Assembly (NCBI RefSeq): GCF_900187615.1
Contig: NZ_FYDO01000019.1
Span: 62,001 to 126,000 of the forward strand
From: Pseudomonas sp. Irchel s3f7
GTDB lineage: Bacteria; Pseudomonadota; Gammaproteobacteria; Pseudomonadales; Pseudomonadaceae
Reading direction: 5' to 3'
Length of the DNA: 64,000 nt
The position numbers and the translations under genes were made by a program. Below, piece after piece: positions 1 through 7,207 of this stretch; position 1 is the first letter of the stretch, and each line of letters starts with the position of its first letter. The notes under the pieces are model-generated. The model saw only the letters and a program-made list of their open reading frames with translations. It did not search any database and was not told the origin of the DNA.

Positions 1-229
1 CCGCAAGGGTCCGACCCCGTATTTGCAGCCGCCCGAGCCTCTCGTCGCGGACACAGGCAATCCCGGCCATAGACACGCTTGTCCAGCGAGTCTGGCAGCA
101 GGGGGTTACAGGTGTACAATGCGCCGCGTTTTACCTGTGACCTCCTGCGCATCTGCGCAAACCTCAAGGCTATCCGCCTTGTTCACTCCGCTGCGCCACA
201 AGCGTGTCGGGTTCGATTTCGTCACAGAT

Positions 230-237
230 AAAAACAA
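230..237 (+). promoter_or_regulatory. Possible Crc/Hfq catabolite-repression CA motif
   Basis: AAAAACAA fits the AANAANAA pattern bound by Hfq/Crc on Pseudomonas mRNAs. It lies just before the ribosome binding site of a 20-codon ORF upstream of aroP. An aromatic amino acid permease is a plausible catabolite-repressed target, but such a short motif can occur by chance. Confidence 0.25.
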
Positions 238-248
238 ACAGGTGACGC

Positions 249-311
249 ATGACCGTAGTAAATACGCTGAACTCCTGGTGCCTGCGCTGGGGTTTGATCG
301 GTGCCGCTTAA
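249..311 (+). CDS. Possible 20-residue leader peptide upstream of aroP
   Basis: ATG at 249 is preceded by AGGTG at a workable distance and opens a 20-codon ORF ending in TAA at 309-311, 60 bases before the aroP start. The peptide MTVVNTLNSWCLRWGLIGAA has two Trp residues. A leader peptide sensing charged tRNA-Trp would suit an aromatic amino acid permease. I see only a small hairpin (TTGCT-gagc-AGCAA, 317-330) between it and aroP and no T-rich terminator, so classical attenuation is not demonstrated. The rest of 1-371 shows no convincing gene. Confidence 0.3.
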   Translation: MTVVNTLNSWCLRWGLIGAA

Positions 312-371
312 TGTCTTTGCTGAGCAGCAACGTTTACTGAACATCATCAAACCTTGCGTGAGACCCTTTTC

Positions 372-1784
372 ATGAGTGGACAAAACTCGCATTCAGGCGA
401 GCTGAAACGCGGCCTGAAGAATCGCCACATTCAACTGATCGCCCTCGGTGGCGCGATCGGTACCGGTTTGTTCCTCGGCTCGGCCGGGGTACTGAAATCT
501 GCCGGTCCGTCGATGATCCTCGGCTATGCCATCTGCGGCTTCATTGCCTTCATGATCATGCGCCAACTGGGCGAAATGATCGTCGAAGAGCCAGTGGCCG
601 GTTCCTTCAGCCATTTCGCGCACAAGTACTGGGGCGGCTTTGCCGGTTTCCTGTCGGGCTGGAACTGCTGGATCCTGTACATTCTGGTGGGCATGTCCGA
701 GCTGACGGCTGTCGGCAAATACATCCACTACTGGGCGCCGGACATCCCGACCTGGGCCTCCGCTGCCGCCTTCTTCGTGCTGATCAATGCGATCAACCTG
801 GCCAACGTCAAAGTCTTTGGCGAAGCCGAGTTCTGGTTCGCGATCATCAAGGTCGTTGCCATCGTCGGCATGATTGCCCTGGGCAGCTACTTGCTGGTCA
901 GCGGCAACGGCGGCCCGCAAGCGGCGGTGAGCAACCTGTGGACCCACGGCGGTTTCTTCCCGAACGGCGTGAGTGGTCTGGTGATGGCCATGGCGATCAT
1001 CATGTTCTCCTTCGGTGGTCTGGAAATGCTCGGTTTCACCGCGGCTGAAGCCGACAAGCCGAAAACCGTGATCCCGAAAGCCATCAACCAGGTGATCTAC
1101 CGGATCCTGATTTTCTACATCGGCGCACTGGTCATTCTGCTGTCGTTGACGCCGTGGGACAGCCTGCTGGCTACCCTGAACGCGTCCGGTGATTCCTACA
1201 GCGGCAGCCCGTTCGTACAAGTGTTCTCGATGCTCGGCAGCAGCACCGCCGCGCACATCCTCAACTTCGTGGTCCTGACTGCGGCGTTGTCGGTGTACAA
1301 CAGCGGCACCTACTGCAACAGCCGTATGCTGTTGGGCATGGCCGAACAGGGCGACGCGCCGAAAGGCCTGGCGAAGATCGACAAGCGCGGCGTGCCGGTG
1401 CGTTCGATCCTGGCTTCGGCGGCCGTGACGCTGATCGCAGTGTTGTTGAACTACTTGATCCCGCACAGCGCGCTGGAACTGCTGATGTCGCTGGTGGTGG
1501 CTACCCTGGTGATCAACTGGGCGATGATCAGCTACTCACATTTCAAGTTCCGCCAGCACATGAACAAAACCAAACAGACGCCGCTGTTCAAGGCCTTGTG
1601 GTACCCGTACGGGAACTACGTTTGCCTGGCGTTCGTGGTGTTCATTCTGGGCGTGATGCTGCTGATTCCGGGGATTCAGGTCTCGGTGTACGCGATTCCG
1701 CTGTGGGTCGTGTTCATGTGGGTCTGCTACGGCATCAAGAACAAGCGCAGTGCTCAGCACGCGTTGCAGGCAGCAGTGAAGTAA
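372..1784 (+). CDS. aroP: Aromatic amino acid permease AroP
   Basis: A 470-residue inner-membrane proton symporter of the amino acid transporter (AAT/APC) family, expected to import Phe, Tyr and Trp. The N-terminal signature GGAIGTGLF (about residues 26-34) and the following MRQLGEM and PVAGSFSHFA segments are close to E. coli AroP as I know it, and about 12 hydrophobic segments span the length. An upstream in-frame TTG at 354 is possible, but ATG 372 gives the usual N terminus. It sits near the phh phenylalanine-degradation genes, which supports an aromatic substrate over Pro or Lys. Its exact specificity within the family is inferred. Confidence 0.88.
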   Translation: MSGQNSHSGELKRGLKNRHIQLIALGGAIGTGLFLGSAGVLKSAGPSMILGYAICGFIAFMIMRQLGEMIVEEPVAGSFSHFAHKYWGGFAGFLSGWNCWILYILVGMSELTAVGKYIHYWAPDIPTWASAAAFFVLINAINLANVKVFGEAEFWFAIIKVVAIVGMIALGSYLLVSGNGGPQAAVSNLWTHGGFFPNGVSGLVMAMAIIMFSFGGLEMLGFTAAEADKPKTVIPKAINQVIYRILIFYIGALVILLSLTPWDSLLATLNASGDSYSGSPFVQVFSMLGSSTAAHILNFVVLTAALSVYNSGTYCNSRMLLGMAEQGDAPKGLAKIDKRGVPVRSILASAAVTLIAVLLNYLIPHSALELLMSLVVATLVINWAMISYSHFKFRQHMNKTKQTPLFKALWYPYGNYVCLAFVVFILGVMLLIPGIQVSVYAIPLWVVFMWVCYGIKNKRSAQHALQAAVK

Positions 1785-1803
1785 CACTGACGCAGAATCA
1801 ACC

Positions 1804-1830
1804 AACCCGGCCAAGTGCCGGGTTTGTTTT
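1804..1830 (+). terminator. Rho-independent terminator after aroP
   Basis: The stem AACCCGGC (1804-1811) pairs with GCCGGGTT (1817-1824) around a 5-base loop and is followed by TTGTTTT. It starts about 20 bases after the aroP stop. Confidence 0.8.
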
Positions 1831-1845
1831 GGGCGCTGCAAAACC

Positions 1846-1917
1846 TGTAGGAGCTGGCTTGCCAGCGATGACGGCGTCACGTTCACCATCGTCATCGCTG
1901 GCAAGCCAGCTCCTACA
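1846..1917. repeat. REP inverted pair (TGTAGGAGCTGGCTTGCCAGCG type)
   Basis: Two nearly complementary arms begin with TGTAGGAGCTGGCTTGCCAG and end with the reverse complement CTGGCAAGCCAGCTCCTACA, about 25 bases apart. It is intergenic between aroP and arfB. This fits the REP doublets/REPINs mobilised by RAYT transposases in P. fluorescens genomes; no RAYT gene is in the window. Confidence 0.8.
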
Positions 1918-1982
1918 AAAGGTGGGCCGAAAATAGGGGGGATTCGCGGTATCCTGCACGCTCTGAATACGGACGCTTTTCC

Positions 1983-2396
1983 ATGCTGGTAATTTCCAAC
2001 AACGTGCATCTGCCGGATGCCGAGATCGAGTTGACCGCCATTCGTGCCCAGGGCGCCGGTGGTCAGAACGTCAACAAGGTCTCCAGTGCCGTGCACCTGC
2101 GCTTCGATATTCCGGCCTCGTCCTTGCCCGACTTCTACAAAGAGCGGCTGCTGGCACTGCGCGACAGTCGCATCACCAGCGACGGCGTGTTGATCATCAA
2201 GGCCCAGCAATACCGGACGCAGGAACAGAACCGGGCCGATGCGCTGGAGCGTTTGGTCGAGCTGATCCTCAGCGCCACCAAGGTGGAAAAGAAACGCCGT
2301 CCGACCAAACCAACCCTGGGCTCCAAGACGCGTCGGCTTGAATCCAAGAGCAAGCGCGGCAACATCAAGGCCGGTCGCGGCAAGGTGGATTTCTAA
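1983..2396 (+). CDS. arfB: Alternative ribosome-rescue factor / peptidyl-tRNA hydrolase ArfB (YaeJ)
   Basis: A 137-residue stand-alone release-factor-like hydrolase that frees nascent chains from ribosomes stalled on mRNAs lacking a stop codon. The catalytic GGQ motif is at residues 26-28 in the context GAGGQNVNKVSSAV. The C-terminal third is rich in Lys and Arg (KKRRPTKPT, KSKRGNIKAG); in this family that tail enters the empty mRNA channel. Length matches E. coli YaeJ. Its TAA stop overlaps tail to tail by four bases with the convergent MFS gene. Confidence 0.92.
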   Translation: MLVISNNVHLPDAEIELTAIRAQGAGGQNVNKVSSAVHLRFDIPASSLPDFYKERLLALRDSRITSDGVLIIKAQQYRTQEQNRADALERLVELILSATKVEKKRRPTKPTLGSKTRRLESKSKRGNIKAGRGKVDF

Positions 2397-3592
2397 GGCG
2401 CGTCCCGCGATTCACGCAGCTTCGGTGCCTGCCGGTACAAATAGAGACTCAGCATCAATCCGCTCAAAGCGGCAAGGGCGGCAAACAGGAAGATCGAAGC
2501 AAATCCGAAACCTGCGGCAATCGCACCGGCCAACGGCCCGGTGATCCCCAGCGACAAATCGATGAACAGCGAGTAAGCCCCCACTGCCGCACCACGACTG
2601 GACGCCGGTACCAGATTGACCGCTTCCACCCCCAGCGCCGGGAACACCAGCGAAAAGCCGAACCCGCTCAACGCTGCACCCGCCAAGGCCCAATGCGCAT
2701 CCGGTGCCAGCCATAGCAGCAGCAATCCCAGGGTCTCCACCGACAGGCAGGCAATCGCCACGCGAAAGCCGCCGAGGCGGTTGATCAGGTTGCCGAACAG
2801 CAAGCGCGCGCCAATGAAGCTGACGCCGAACAGGCTCAGGCACAGCACTGCGTTGTCCCAGTGCTGGGTGGCGTAATACAGCGTGATGAAGGTGGCGATG
2901 GTGCCGAAACCGATTGAGCCCAGCGCCAGCCCGCAGCCATGGGGCAGCACGCGACCGAGCACATGCATGAACGGCAAACGTTCACCGGCAACGATCGGCG
3001 CGGCGGTTTTCGGCCAGGCCAGCAACAGGCCAATGACGGCCAGCAGCACAATGCTCACGCCCATGCTCCACAAGCCCAACCGACTGACCAGCCACACGCC
3101 GAGCGGCGCGCCGACCGCCAATGCGCCGTAACTGGCGATGCCATTCCAGGAAATAACCTTGGCGGTATTCGCCGCGCCAACCCGGCCGATACCCCAGCCA
3201 ATCGAACCGGAACCGACCAGACTTTCCGAGCTGCCGAGTATCAAACGGCCGATCAACAGGCTGATCAAGCTGAGCATCGGCAGGCTTTGCGTCCACGCCG
3301 ACATCAACATGAACACACCGCTCAAGCCGCATCCGGCCAGGCCATACATCACCGCGAGTTTGCTGCCTTTGTTGTCGATGATTTTCCCGGCATACGGGCG
3401 GCTGAGCAGGGTGGCCAGGTATTGCACGCTGATCACCAACCCGGCGATCACGGTGCCGAAGCCCAGGTCGTTGTGGACGTAACCCGGCAATACGGCCAAG
3501 GGGATGCCGATATTCAGGTAGCCGATAAAGGTAAACAGGACGATGGATACAACTTGCAGCGTGACCGTCAGGGGGCGCTGTTTTTCAGACAT
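2393..3592 (-). CDS. MFS transporter, YhhS/YfcJ (UPF0226) type
   Basis: A 399-residue inner-membrane protein with about 12 hydrophobic segments and MFS loop motifs such as SRPYAGKIIDNKGSK after the second segment (motif A type). The N terminus and length resemble the UPF0226 group (E. coli YhhS, YfcJ), drug/proton antiporter-like carriers with unclear physiological substrates. ATG at 3592 is preceded by a weak GTGGA. It converges on arfB with a 4-base overlap at the stops. Family call is firm; substrate unknown. Confidence 0.8.
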   Translation of the reverse strand: MSEKQRPLTVTLQVVSIVLFTFIGYLNIGIPLAVLPGYVHNDLGFGTVIAGLVISVQYLATLLSRPYAGKIIDNKGSKLAVMYGLAGCGLSGVFMLMSAWTQSLPMLSLISLLIGRLILGSSESLVGSGSIGWGIGRVGAANTAKVISWNGIASYGALAVGAPLGVWLVSRLGLWSMGVSIVLLAVIGLLLAWPKTAAPIVAGERLPFMHVLGRVLPHGCGLALGSIGFGTIATFITLYYATQHWDNAVLCLSLFGVSFIGARLLFGNLINRLGGFRVAIACLSVETLGLLLLWLAPDAHWALAGAALSGFGFSLVFPALGVEAVNLVPASSRGAAVGAYSLFIDLSLGITGPLAGAIAAGFGFASIFLFAALAALSGLMLSLYLYRQAPKLRESRDAP

Positions 3593-3691
3593 GGGTAAAG
3601 GTCCACGGTAAAGCAGGATAGATAGGCTGCTTATGATAGCGGCGAGGCCGCTCGTGGGCCGGGGAAAAATGAAACTATTTGCCGGGTGGTT

Positions 3692-3877
3692 TTACTTGGG
3701 CTTGGCGGGCGCAACCAGGTGCGTGGTGACCAGGGCGGCCAACGCGTTTTCTTCGGTGCCAAATCGGGCGAGTAAAGCGGCTTGTTTCTCGGGGGAGAGG
3801 CGATTCCAGATCTCGATCATTTTCTCGGCGGTGCCGATCAGGGCACTGGCCTGGGCTTCGCTAAATTCATCGGTCAT
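3692..3877 (-). CDS. Small conserved-looking protein, unknown function (61 aa)
   Basis: A 61-residue predicted alpha-helical, acidic protein (MTDEFSEAQASALIGTAEKM...) with no signal peptide or membrane segment. Codon use is like a real Pseudomonas gene and the reading frame is bounded by non-coding sequence on both sides. I do not recognise a family. It lies downstream, on the same strand, of the 43-residue ORF at 3951-4082, separated by a perfect 12-bp hairpin. Confidence 0.55.
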   Translation of the reverse strand: MTDEFSEAQASALIGTAEKMIEIWNRLSPEKQAALLARFGTEENALAALVTTHLVAPAKPK

Positions 3878-3900
3878 GGACAGGGTCTCGTTTCAGGCAG

Positions 3901-3930
3901 TGTGGAAAGCGCATGTTAGCGCTTTCCACA
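3901..3930. repeat. Perfect 12-bp inverted repeat (hairpin)
   Basis: TGTGGAAAGCGC (3901-3912) and GCGCTTTCCACA (3919-3930) are exact reverse complements around the loop ATGTTA. It lies between two small minus-strand ORFs. There is no T tract on either side, so it could be an operator, an RNA-processing hairpin or a weak terminator. Confidence 0.7.
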
Positions 3931-3950
3931 CGGTCTGTACGGCGGGTATT

Positions 3951-4082
3951 TCAGTCTTCGCTGTCAGCTTGGCAGCTGTCAGTGCCATCTTTCGGCTCGG
4001 GCTGTTGGGCACCGGCTTGTCGCGTGGTCGTCTGCTCAGGTTCGTGCAGGCTTGGGAAGGGGAGATTAGGAATCTCGTGCAT
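3951..4082 (-). CDS. Small ORF with strong ribosome binding site (43 aa), unknown
   Basis: ATG at 4082 (minus) is preceded on the minus strand by GCGAGGAGCGCGACT, a strong GAGGAG Shine-Dalgarno. The 43-residue product starts MHEIPNLPFPSLHEPEQ, is hydrophilic, Pro/Gln/Glu-rich, and ends in SCQADSED. No family recognised. The strong SD and clean stop argue it is translated; conservation would settle it. Confidence 0.45.
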   Translation of the reverse strand: MHEIPNLPFPSLHEPEQTTTRQAGAQQPEPKDGTDSCQADSED

Positions 4083-4243
4083 AGTCGCGCTCCTCGCTAA
4101 GTCTGTTGATAGATCTGGTAGATCCGCGCTTTTACAAAGCCTGGGCAGGATACAGCAACAGAAATGACAAACAGACTGTTATATCCATTTGTTTCGATAA
4201 GCGGGGTTGTCTAGACAGGTCTGGAAGGGCAACGAGAATCCAT

Positions 4244-4376
4244 TGTGGCGAGGGAGCTTGCTCCCGCTGGGCCGCGGAGCGGCCCCATGAGAATACAAGG
4301 AGTTCTTTCAGTGAGAACTCGTTTGCAGTTCAAGCGACCGCTGCGCGCTCGAGCGGGAGCAAGCTCCCTCGCCACA
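4244..4376. repeat. REP inverted pair (GTGGCGAGGGAGCTTGCTCCC type)
   Basis: TGTGGCGAGGGAGCTTGCTC... (4244-4268) and its exact 25-base reverse complement (4352-4376) flank about 83 bases. It lies just downstream of the phhC stop on the minus strand, so its hairpin could stabilise or end the phh transcript. The 317-base gap between phhC and the 43-aa ORF holds little else. Confidence 0.8.
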
Positions 4377-4398
4377 GGGTGTTCGGCATATCACTTTG

Positions 4399-5592
4399 TT
4401 ACTGGCAAACCTTGGCAATCGCCTCGGCCAGCAGATCCAGGCGCGTGGCATCAATCCCTGCGACGTTGGCCCGGCCCGAACTGACCATGTACACGCTGTG
4501 GTTGTCCCGCAGATTCTTCACTTGCACAGGCGACAGGCCGGTGTAGGAAAACATCCCGCGCTGCGCGCCAATGTGCGCAAAGCGTTCGCGCAAACCATGT
4601 GGCTCCAGCGCTTCCACCAGGCCGCTGCGCAGCTGGGCAATGCGCAAGCGCATGCTTTCCACTTCGTCGGCCCAGAGGCTTTTCAGCTCCGGATCGCCGA
4701 GGATCGTCGCCACGACGGCAGCACCATGATCCGGCGGCGTCGACCACAAATTGCGGGCGATGTTGGCCAGTTGGCTGCGAATGTCGGTGAGCTTGTCGGC
4801 GCTTTTCGCACAGACAATCAGCGCACCCGTTCGGTCGCGGTACAGGCCGAAGTTCTTCGAGCAGGAACTGGTGATCAGCACTTCCGGCAACTCGGCGGCG
4901 AACAGTCGAGTCGACCAGGCATCCTGCTCCAGGCCATCGCCAAAACCTTGGTAGGCGAAGTCGATCAGTGGCAGCAGTTCGCGTTTGCGAACAACCTCCA
5001 GCACCCGGCGCCAATCGTCATGGGACAAGTCGAAACCGGTCGGGTTGTGGCAGCAGGCGTGCAGCAACACCACGTCGCCCTTGGGCGCTTCATTGAGCGC
5101 CGCGAGCATCCCTTCAACGTCGAGTCGGTTGTCGCTGCCCACGTATGGGTAATGACTGACCTTGACGTTGGCGGCCGCGAAAATGGTTTCGTGGATCGGC
5201 CAGGTCGGATTGCTCAGCCAGACGCCACGGCCCGGCAGGCACTGGGCGATGAAGTCCGCGCTCAGGCGCAGCGCCCCGGTGCCGCCCGGTGTCTGGGTGG
5301 CGCCAGCACGTTGCTCAGTGAGCAACGTCGAGTCGACACCCAGCACCAGCTCATTGATCGCCTTGCCGAACGCCGGCTCGCCATGACCACCGATGTAGGT
5401 CTTGGTGGTCTGACGCTCGACCAGACGCGCCTCGGCCAGTTTCACTGACTGAGGAATCGGCGTCAGGCCCTGGGCGTCTTTGTAGACACCCACGCCAAGG
5501 TCGAACTTGCGCGGGTTCGGGTCCTGCGCGTAGGCCTCCATCAGGCCCAGGATTGGGTCGCCGGGCACACGGTCGATGGCGTCGAAGTGCAT
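4399..5592 (-). CDS. phhC: Aromatic amino acid aminotransferase PhhC (TyrB-like)
   Basis: A 397-residue PLP-dependent class I aminotransferase, expected to convert Tyr (and Phe) to the 2-oxo acid with 2-oxoglutarate as acceptor, the step after phenylalanine hydroxylation. The PLP lysine is K246 in SSCSKNFGLYRDRTG; the CHNPTG segment (N183) and the SSGRAN region carrying the substrate-carboxylate Arg fit the aspartate/tyrosine aminotransferase Ia group. Its ATG overlaps the phhB stop by one base (TAATG), so the two are translationally coupled. Operon order phhA-phhB-phhC supports the name over generic aspartate aminotransferase. Confidence 0.9.
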   Translation of the reverse strand: MHFDAIDRVPGDPILGLMEAYAQDPNPRKFDLGVGVYKDAQGLTPIPQSVKLAEARLVERQTTKTYIGGHGEPAFGKAINELVLGVDSTLLTEQRAGATQTPGGTGALRLSADFIAQCLPGRGVWLSNPTWPIHETIFAAANVKVSHYPYVGSDNRLDVEGMLAALNEAPKGDVVLLHACCHNPTGFDLSHDDWRRVLEVVRKRELLPLIDFAYQGFGDGLEQDAWSTRLFAAELPEVLITSSCSKNFGLYRDRTGALIVCAKSADKLTDIRSQLANIARNLWSTPPDHGAAVVATILGDPELKSLWADEVESMRLRIAQLRSGLVEALEPHGLRERFAHIGAQRGMFSYTGLSPVQVKNLRDNHSVYMVSSGRANVAGIDATRLDLLAEAIAKVCQ

Positions 5593-5948
5593 TACTTGCG
5601 GCCCTCGGCGTCCTTGGCAACGATGTCAGTGCGCGCGGCCATGATGAAGTCGTTGCGGTGCAGGCCCTTGATCGAGTGGCTCCACCAGGTCACGGTGACT
5701 TTGCCCCACTCGGTCAGCAAGCCTGGGTGGTGACCTTCAGCCTCGGAGATTTCACCGACAGCGTTGGTGAATGCCAGGGCGTGCTTGAAGTTTTTGAACA
5801 GGAAGACTTTTTCCAGCTGCATGATGCCGTCGCGGACTTCGATGTTCCAATCCGGGATTTGCTTGATCAGGATCGGCAATTCTTCGTCGCTGACTTGTGG
5901 AGCATCGGCGCGGCAGGCTTCGCAATGGGCTTGGGTGAGTGCGGTCAT
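5592..5948 (-). CDS. phhB: Pterin-4a-carbinolamine dehydratase PhhB
   Basis: A 118-residue cytoplasmic 4a-hydroxytetrahydrobiopterin dehydratase that recycles the pterin cofactor oxidised by PhhA. The family motif EGHHPGLLTEWGKVTVTWW carries the active-site His pair. AGGAAC precedes ATG 5948. It lies between phhA (about 105 bases upstream) and phhC (1-base overlap). Length is typical. In P. aeruginosa this protein is also reported to be needed for full phhA expression; not tested here. Confidence 0.93.
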   Translation of the reverse strand: MTALTQAHCEACRADAPQVSDEELPILIKQIPDWNIEVRDGIMQLEKVFLFKNFKHALAFTNAVGEISEAEGHHPGLLTEWGKVTVTWWSHSIKGLHRNDFIMAARTDIVAKDAEGRK

Positions 5949-6054
5949 GATGTGTTCCTGAAATCGAATGTTGGGAAATCGGAGCCCTCAGTGCCACCAC
6001 GCTAATCCAAAGCGATGGTTTCTGACAGGCTCACTTGATTCTAAAAGCGGCGGA

Positions 6055-6846
6055 TCACGCGGCTTTTGGTTTTGGCGGAAACTTCGGTGCGTGCAGACCC
6101 ATCTGCATCGCTTGCTTGACCATGCCCATGATGTCTTCGTGAGCGAGGTCGAACAGGCGCTTGAGATTGGGCAGCGCGAAGTACAGCGGTTGCAGGATGT
6201 CGATGCGGTAAGGCGTGCGCATGCATTCCAGCGGATCGAACGCCTGATGCTCAGGCTCGTCCGACAGGCAATACACGGTCTCTTTCGGCGAGGACAGAAT
6301 GCCGCCACCGTAGATGCGTTGGCCTTGCGGGGTGTCGACCAGGCCGAACTCGATGGTCATCCAGTACAGGCGCGCCAGGTACACGCGTTCTTCCTTGGTC
6401 GCTTGCAGGCCGAGTTTGCCGTAGGTGTGGGTGAATTCGGCGAACCACGGGTTGGTCAGCAGCGGGCAGTGGCCGAAAATCTCGTGGAAAATGTCCGGCT
6501 CTTGCAGGTAATCCAGCTCTTCGCGGGTACGAATAAAGGTAGCCACTGGAAACTGCTTGCTGGCGAGCAATTCGAAAAAGGTCTGGAAAGGGATGAGCGC
6601 CGGTACGCGGGCGACCTGCCAGCCGGTGGTTTCACCGAGGACTTTATTGATCTCGCCCAGTTGGGGAATGCGGTCGTGGGGCAGACCGAGTTTCTCGATA
6701 CCGTCCAGGTATTCCTGGCACGCACGCCCTTCGATCACTTTCAGTTGGCGAGTGATCAGCGTGTTCCACACCGCGTGTTCTTCGGCGGGGTAGTCGATAA
6801 AACCTTGCGCATCGGGCTCACGAGCCACGTATTGCGTCTGCTTCAT
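6055..6846 (-). CDS. phhA: Phenylalanine-4-hydroxylase PhhA
   Basis: A 263-residue monomeric bacterial phenylalanine hydroxylase, converting Phe to Tyr with O2, tetrahydropterin and non-haem iron. The facial triad is visible: H121 and H126 in DIFHEIFGHCPLL and E166 in YWMTIEFGLV. It has only the catalytic domain, without the regulatory ACT domain of animal enzymes, as usual in Pseudomonas. GGAGAG precedes ATG 6846. First gene of phhABC; the divergent regulator PhhR and two PhhR-like boxes lie upstream. An AACAAGAA sequence in its leader (6871-6878, minus) could be a Crc/Hfq motif. Confidence 0.95.
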   Translation of the reverse strand: MKQTQYVAREPDAQGFIDYPAEEHAVWNTLITRQLKVIEGRACQEYLDGIEKLGLPHDRIPQLGEINKVLGETTGWQVARVPALIPFQTFFELLASKQFPVATFIRTREELDYLQEPDIFHEIFGHCPLLTNPWFAEFTHTYGKLGLQATKEERVYLARLYWMTIEFGLVDTPQGQRIYGGGILSSPKETVYCLSDEPEHQAFDPLECMRTPYRIDILQPLYFALPNLKRLFDLAHEDIMGMVKQAMQMGLHAPKFPPKPKAA

Positions 6847-6966
6847 GCTGCTCTCCTGCTAGGGGATTCGTTCTTGTTATGTGCTGCTATGGACTTAGAA
6901 ATACCCCAAGGATTGCGTCGTTGCAGCAGGCAGTCCGCGAACTGTGTGGGAAAACTCCTCAAATAT

Positions 6967-6984
6967 AGTAAAGTTTTCGTTACG
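6967..6984. promoter_or_regulatory. TyrR/PhhR-like operator box 1
   Basis: AGTAAA-gttttc-GTTACG closely follows the TyrR/PhhR consensus TGTAAA-N6-TTTACA (ten of twelve if the outer bases are ignored). It lies about 120 bases upstream of the phhA start in the phhA-phhR intergenic region. Confidence 0.6.
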
Positions 6985-7039
6985 TATCGGCCGTCATCGC
7001 GCAGATGTTGAGATTGGCGGCTGGGAAAAGCCCTACATC

Positions 7040-7057
7040 TGTAACATAATCTTGACG
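7040..7057. promoter_or_regulatory. TyrR/PhhR-like operator box 2
   Basis: TGTAAC-ataatc-TTGACG matches TGTAAA-N6-TTTACA at nine of twelve positions. Its centre is 73 bp from that of box 1, close to seven helical turns, so both boxes face the same side of the DNA. Confidence 0.5.
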
Positions 7058-7100
7058 ACTATCTGAGCGCCCCGACAGAAAAATGCTTGCCTGGGACCTT

Positions 7101-7166
7101 TGTAGGAGCCGGCTTGCTGGCGATAGCGTCCTTGAGGGTGTCATCGCCAGCAAGCCGGCGCCTACA
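7101..7166. repeat. REP inverted pair upstream of phhR
   Basis: TGTAGGAGCCGGCTTGCTGG... pairs with ...CCAGCAAGCCGGCGCCTACA across a short spacer. It is in the phhA-phhR intergenic region, about 40 bases before phhR, so it may lie in the phhR leader. Confidence 0.78.
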
Positions 7167-7207
7167 GGTTCAATGCCACCCCTTTCATCCAGATCCAGGT
7201 CTTTTAT

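Noticed and set aside
1..229. Possible gene end or divergent gene start at the left edge
   Set aside because: Short open frames exist on both strands, but none has a recognisable product or ribosome binding site.
393..1466. Long antisense ORF inside aroP, and similar long antisense ORFs in flgG, flgI, fliC, fliF, cheA and others
   Set aside because: They are shadows of GC-rich codon use in real genes; their products are rich in Arg, His, Gln and Gly without domains.
6922..6937. Sigma54-like GG-N10-GC match in the phhA leader (minus strand, CGGACTGCCTGCTGCA)
   Set aside because: The -24 element is poor, and PhhR lacks GAFTGA and the Walker B Glu, so RpoN-dependent activation by PhhR is unlikely. 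It could be real only if another activator works here.
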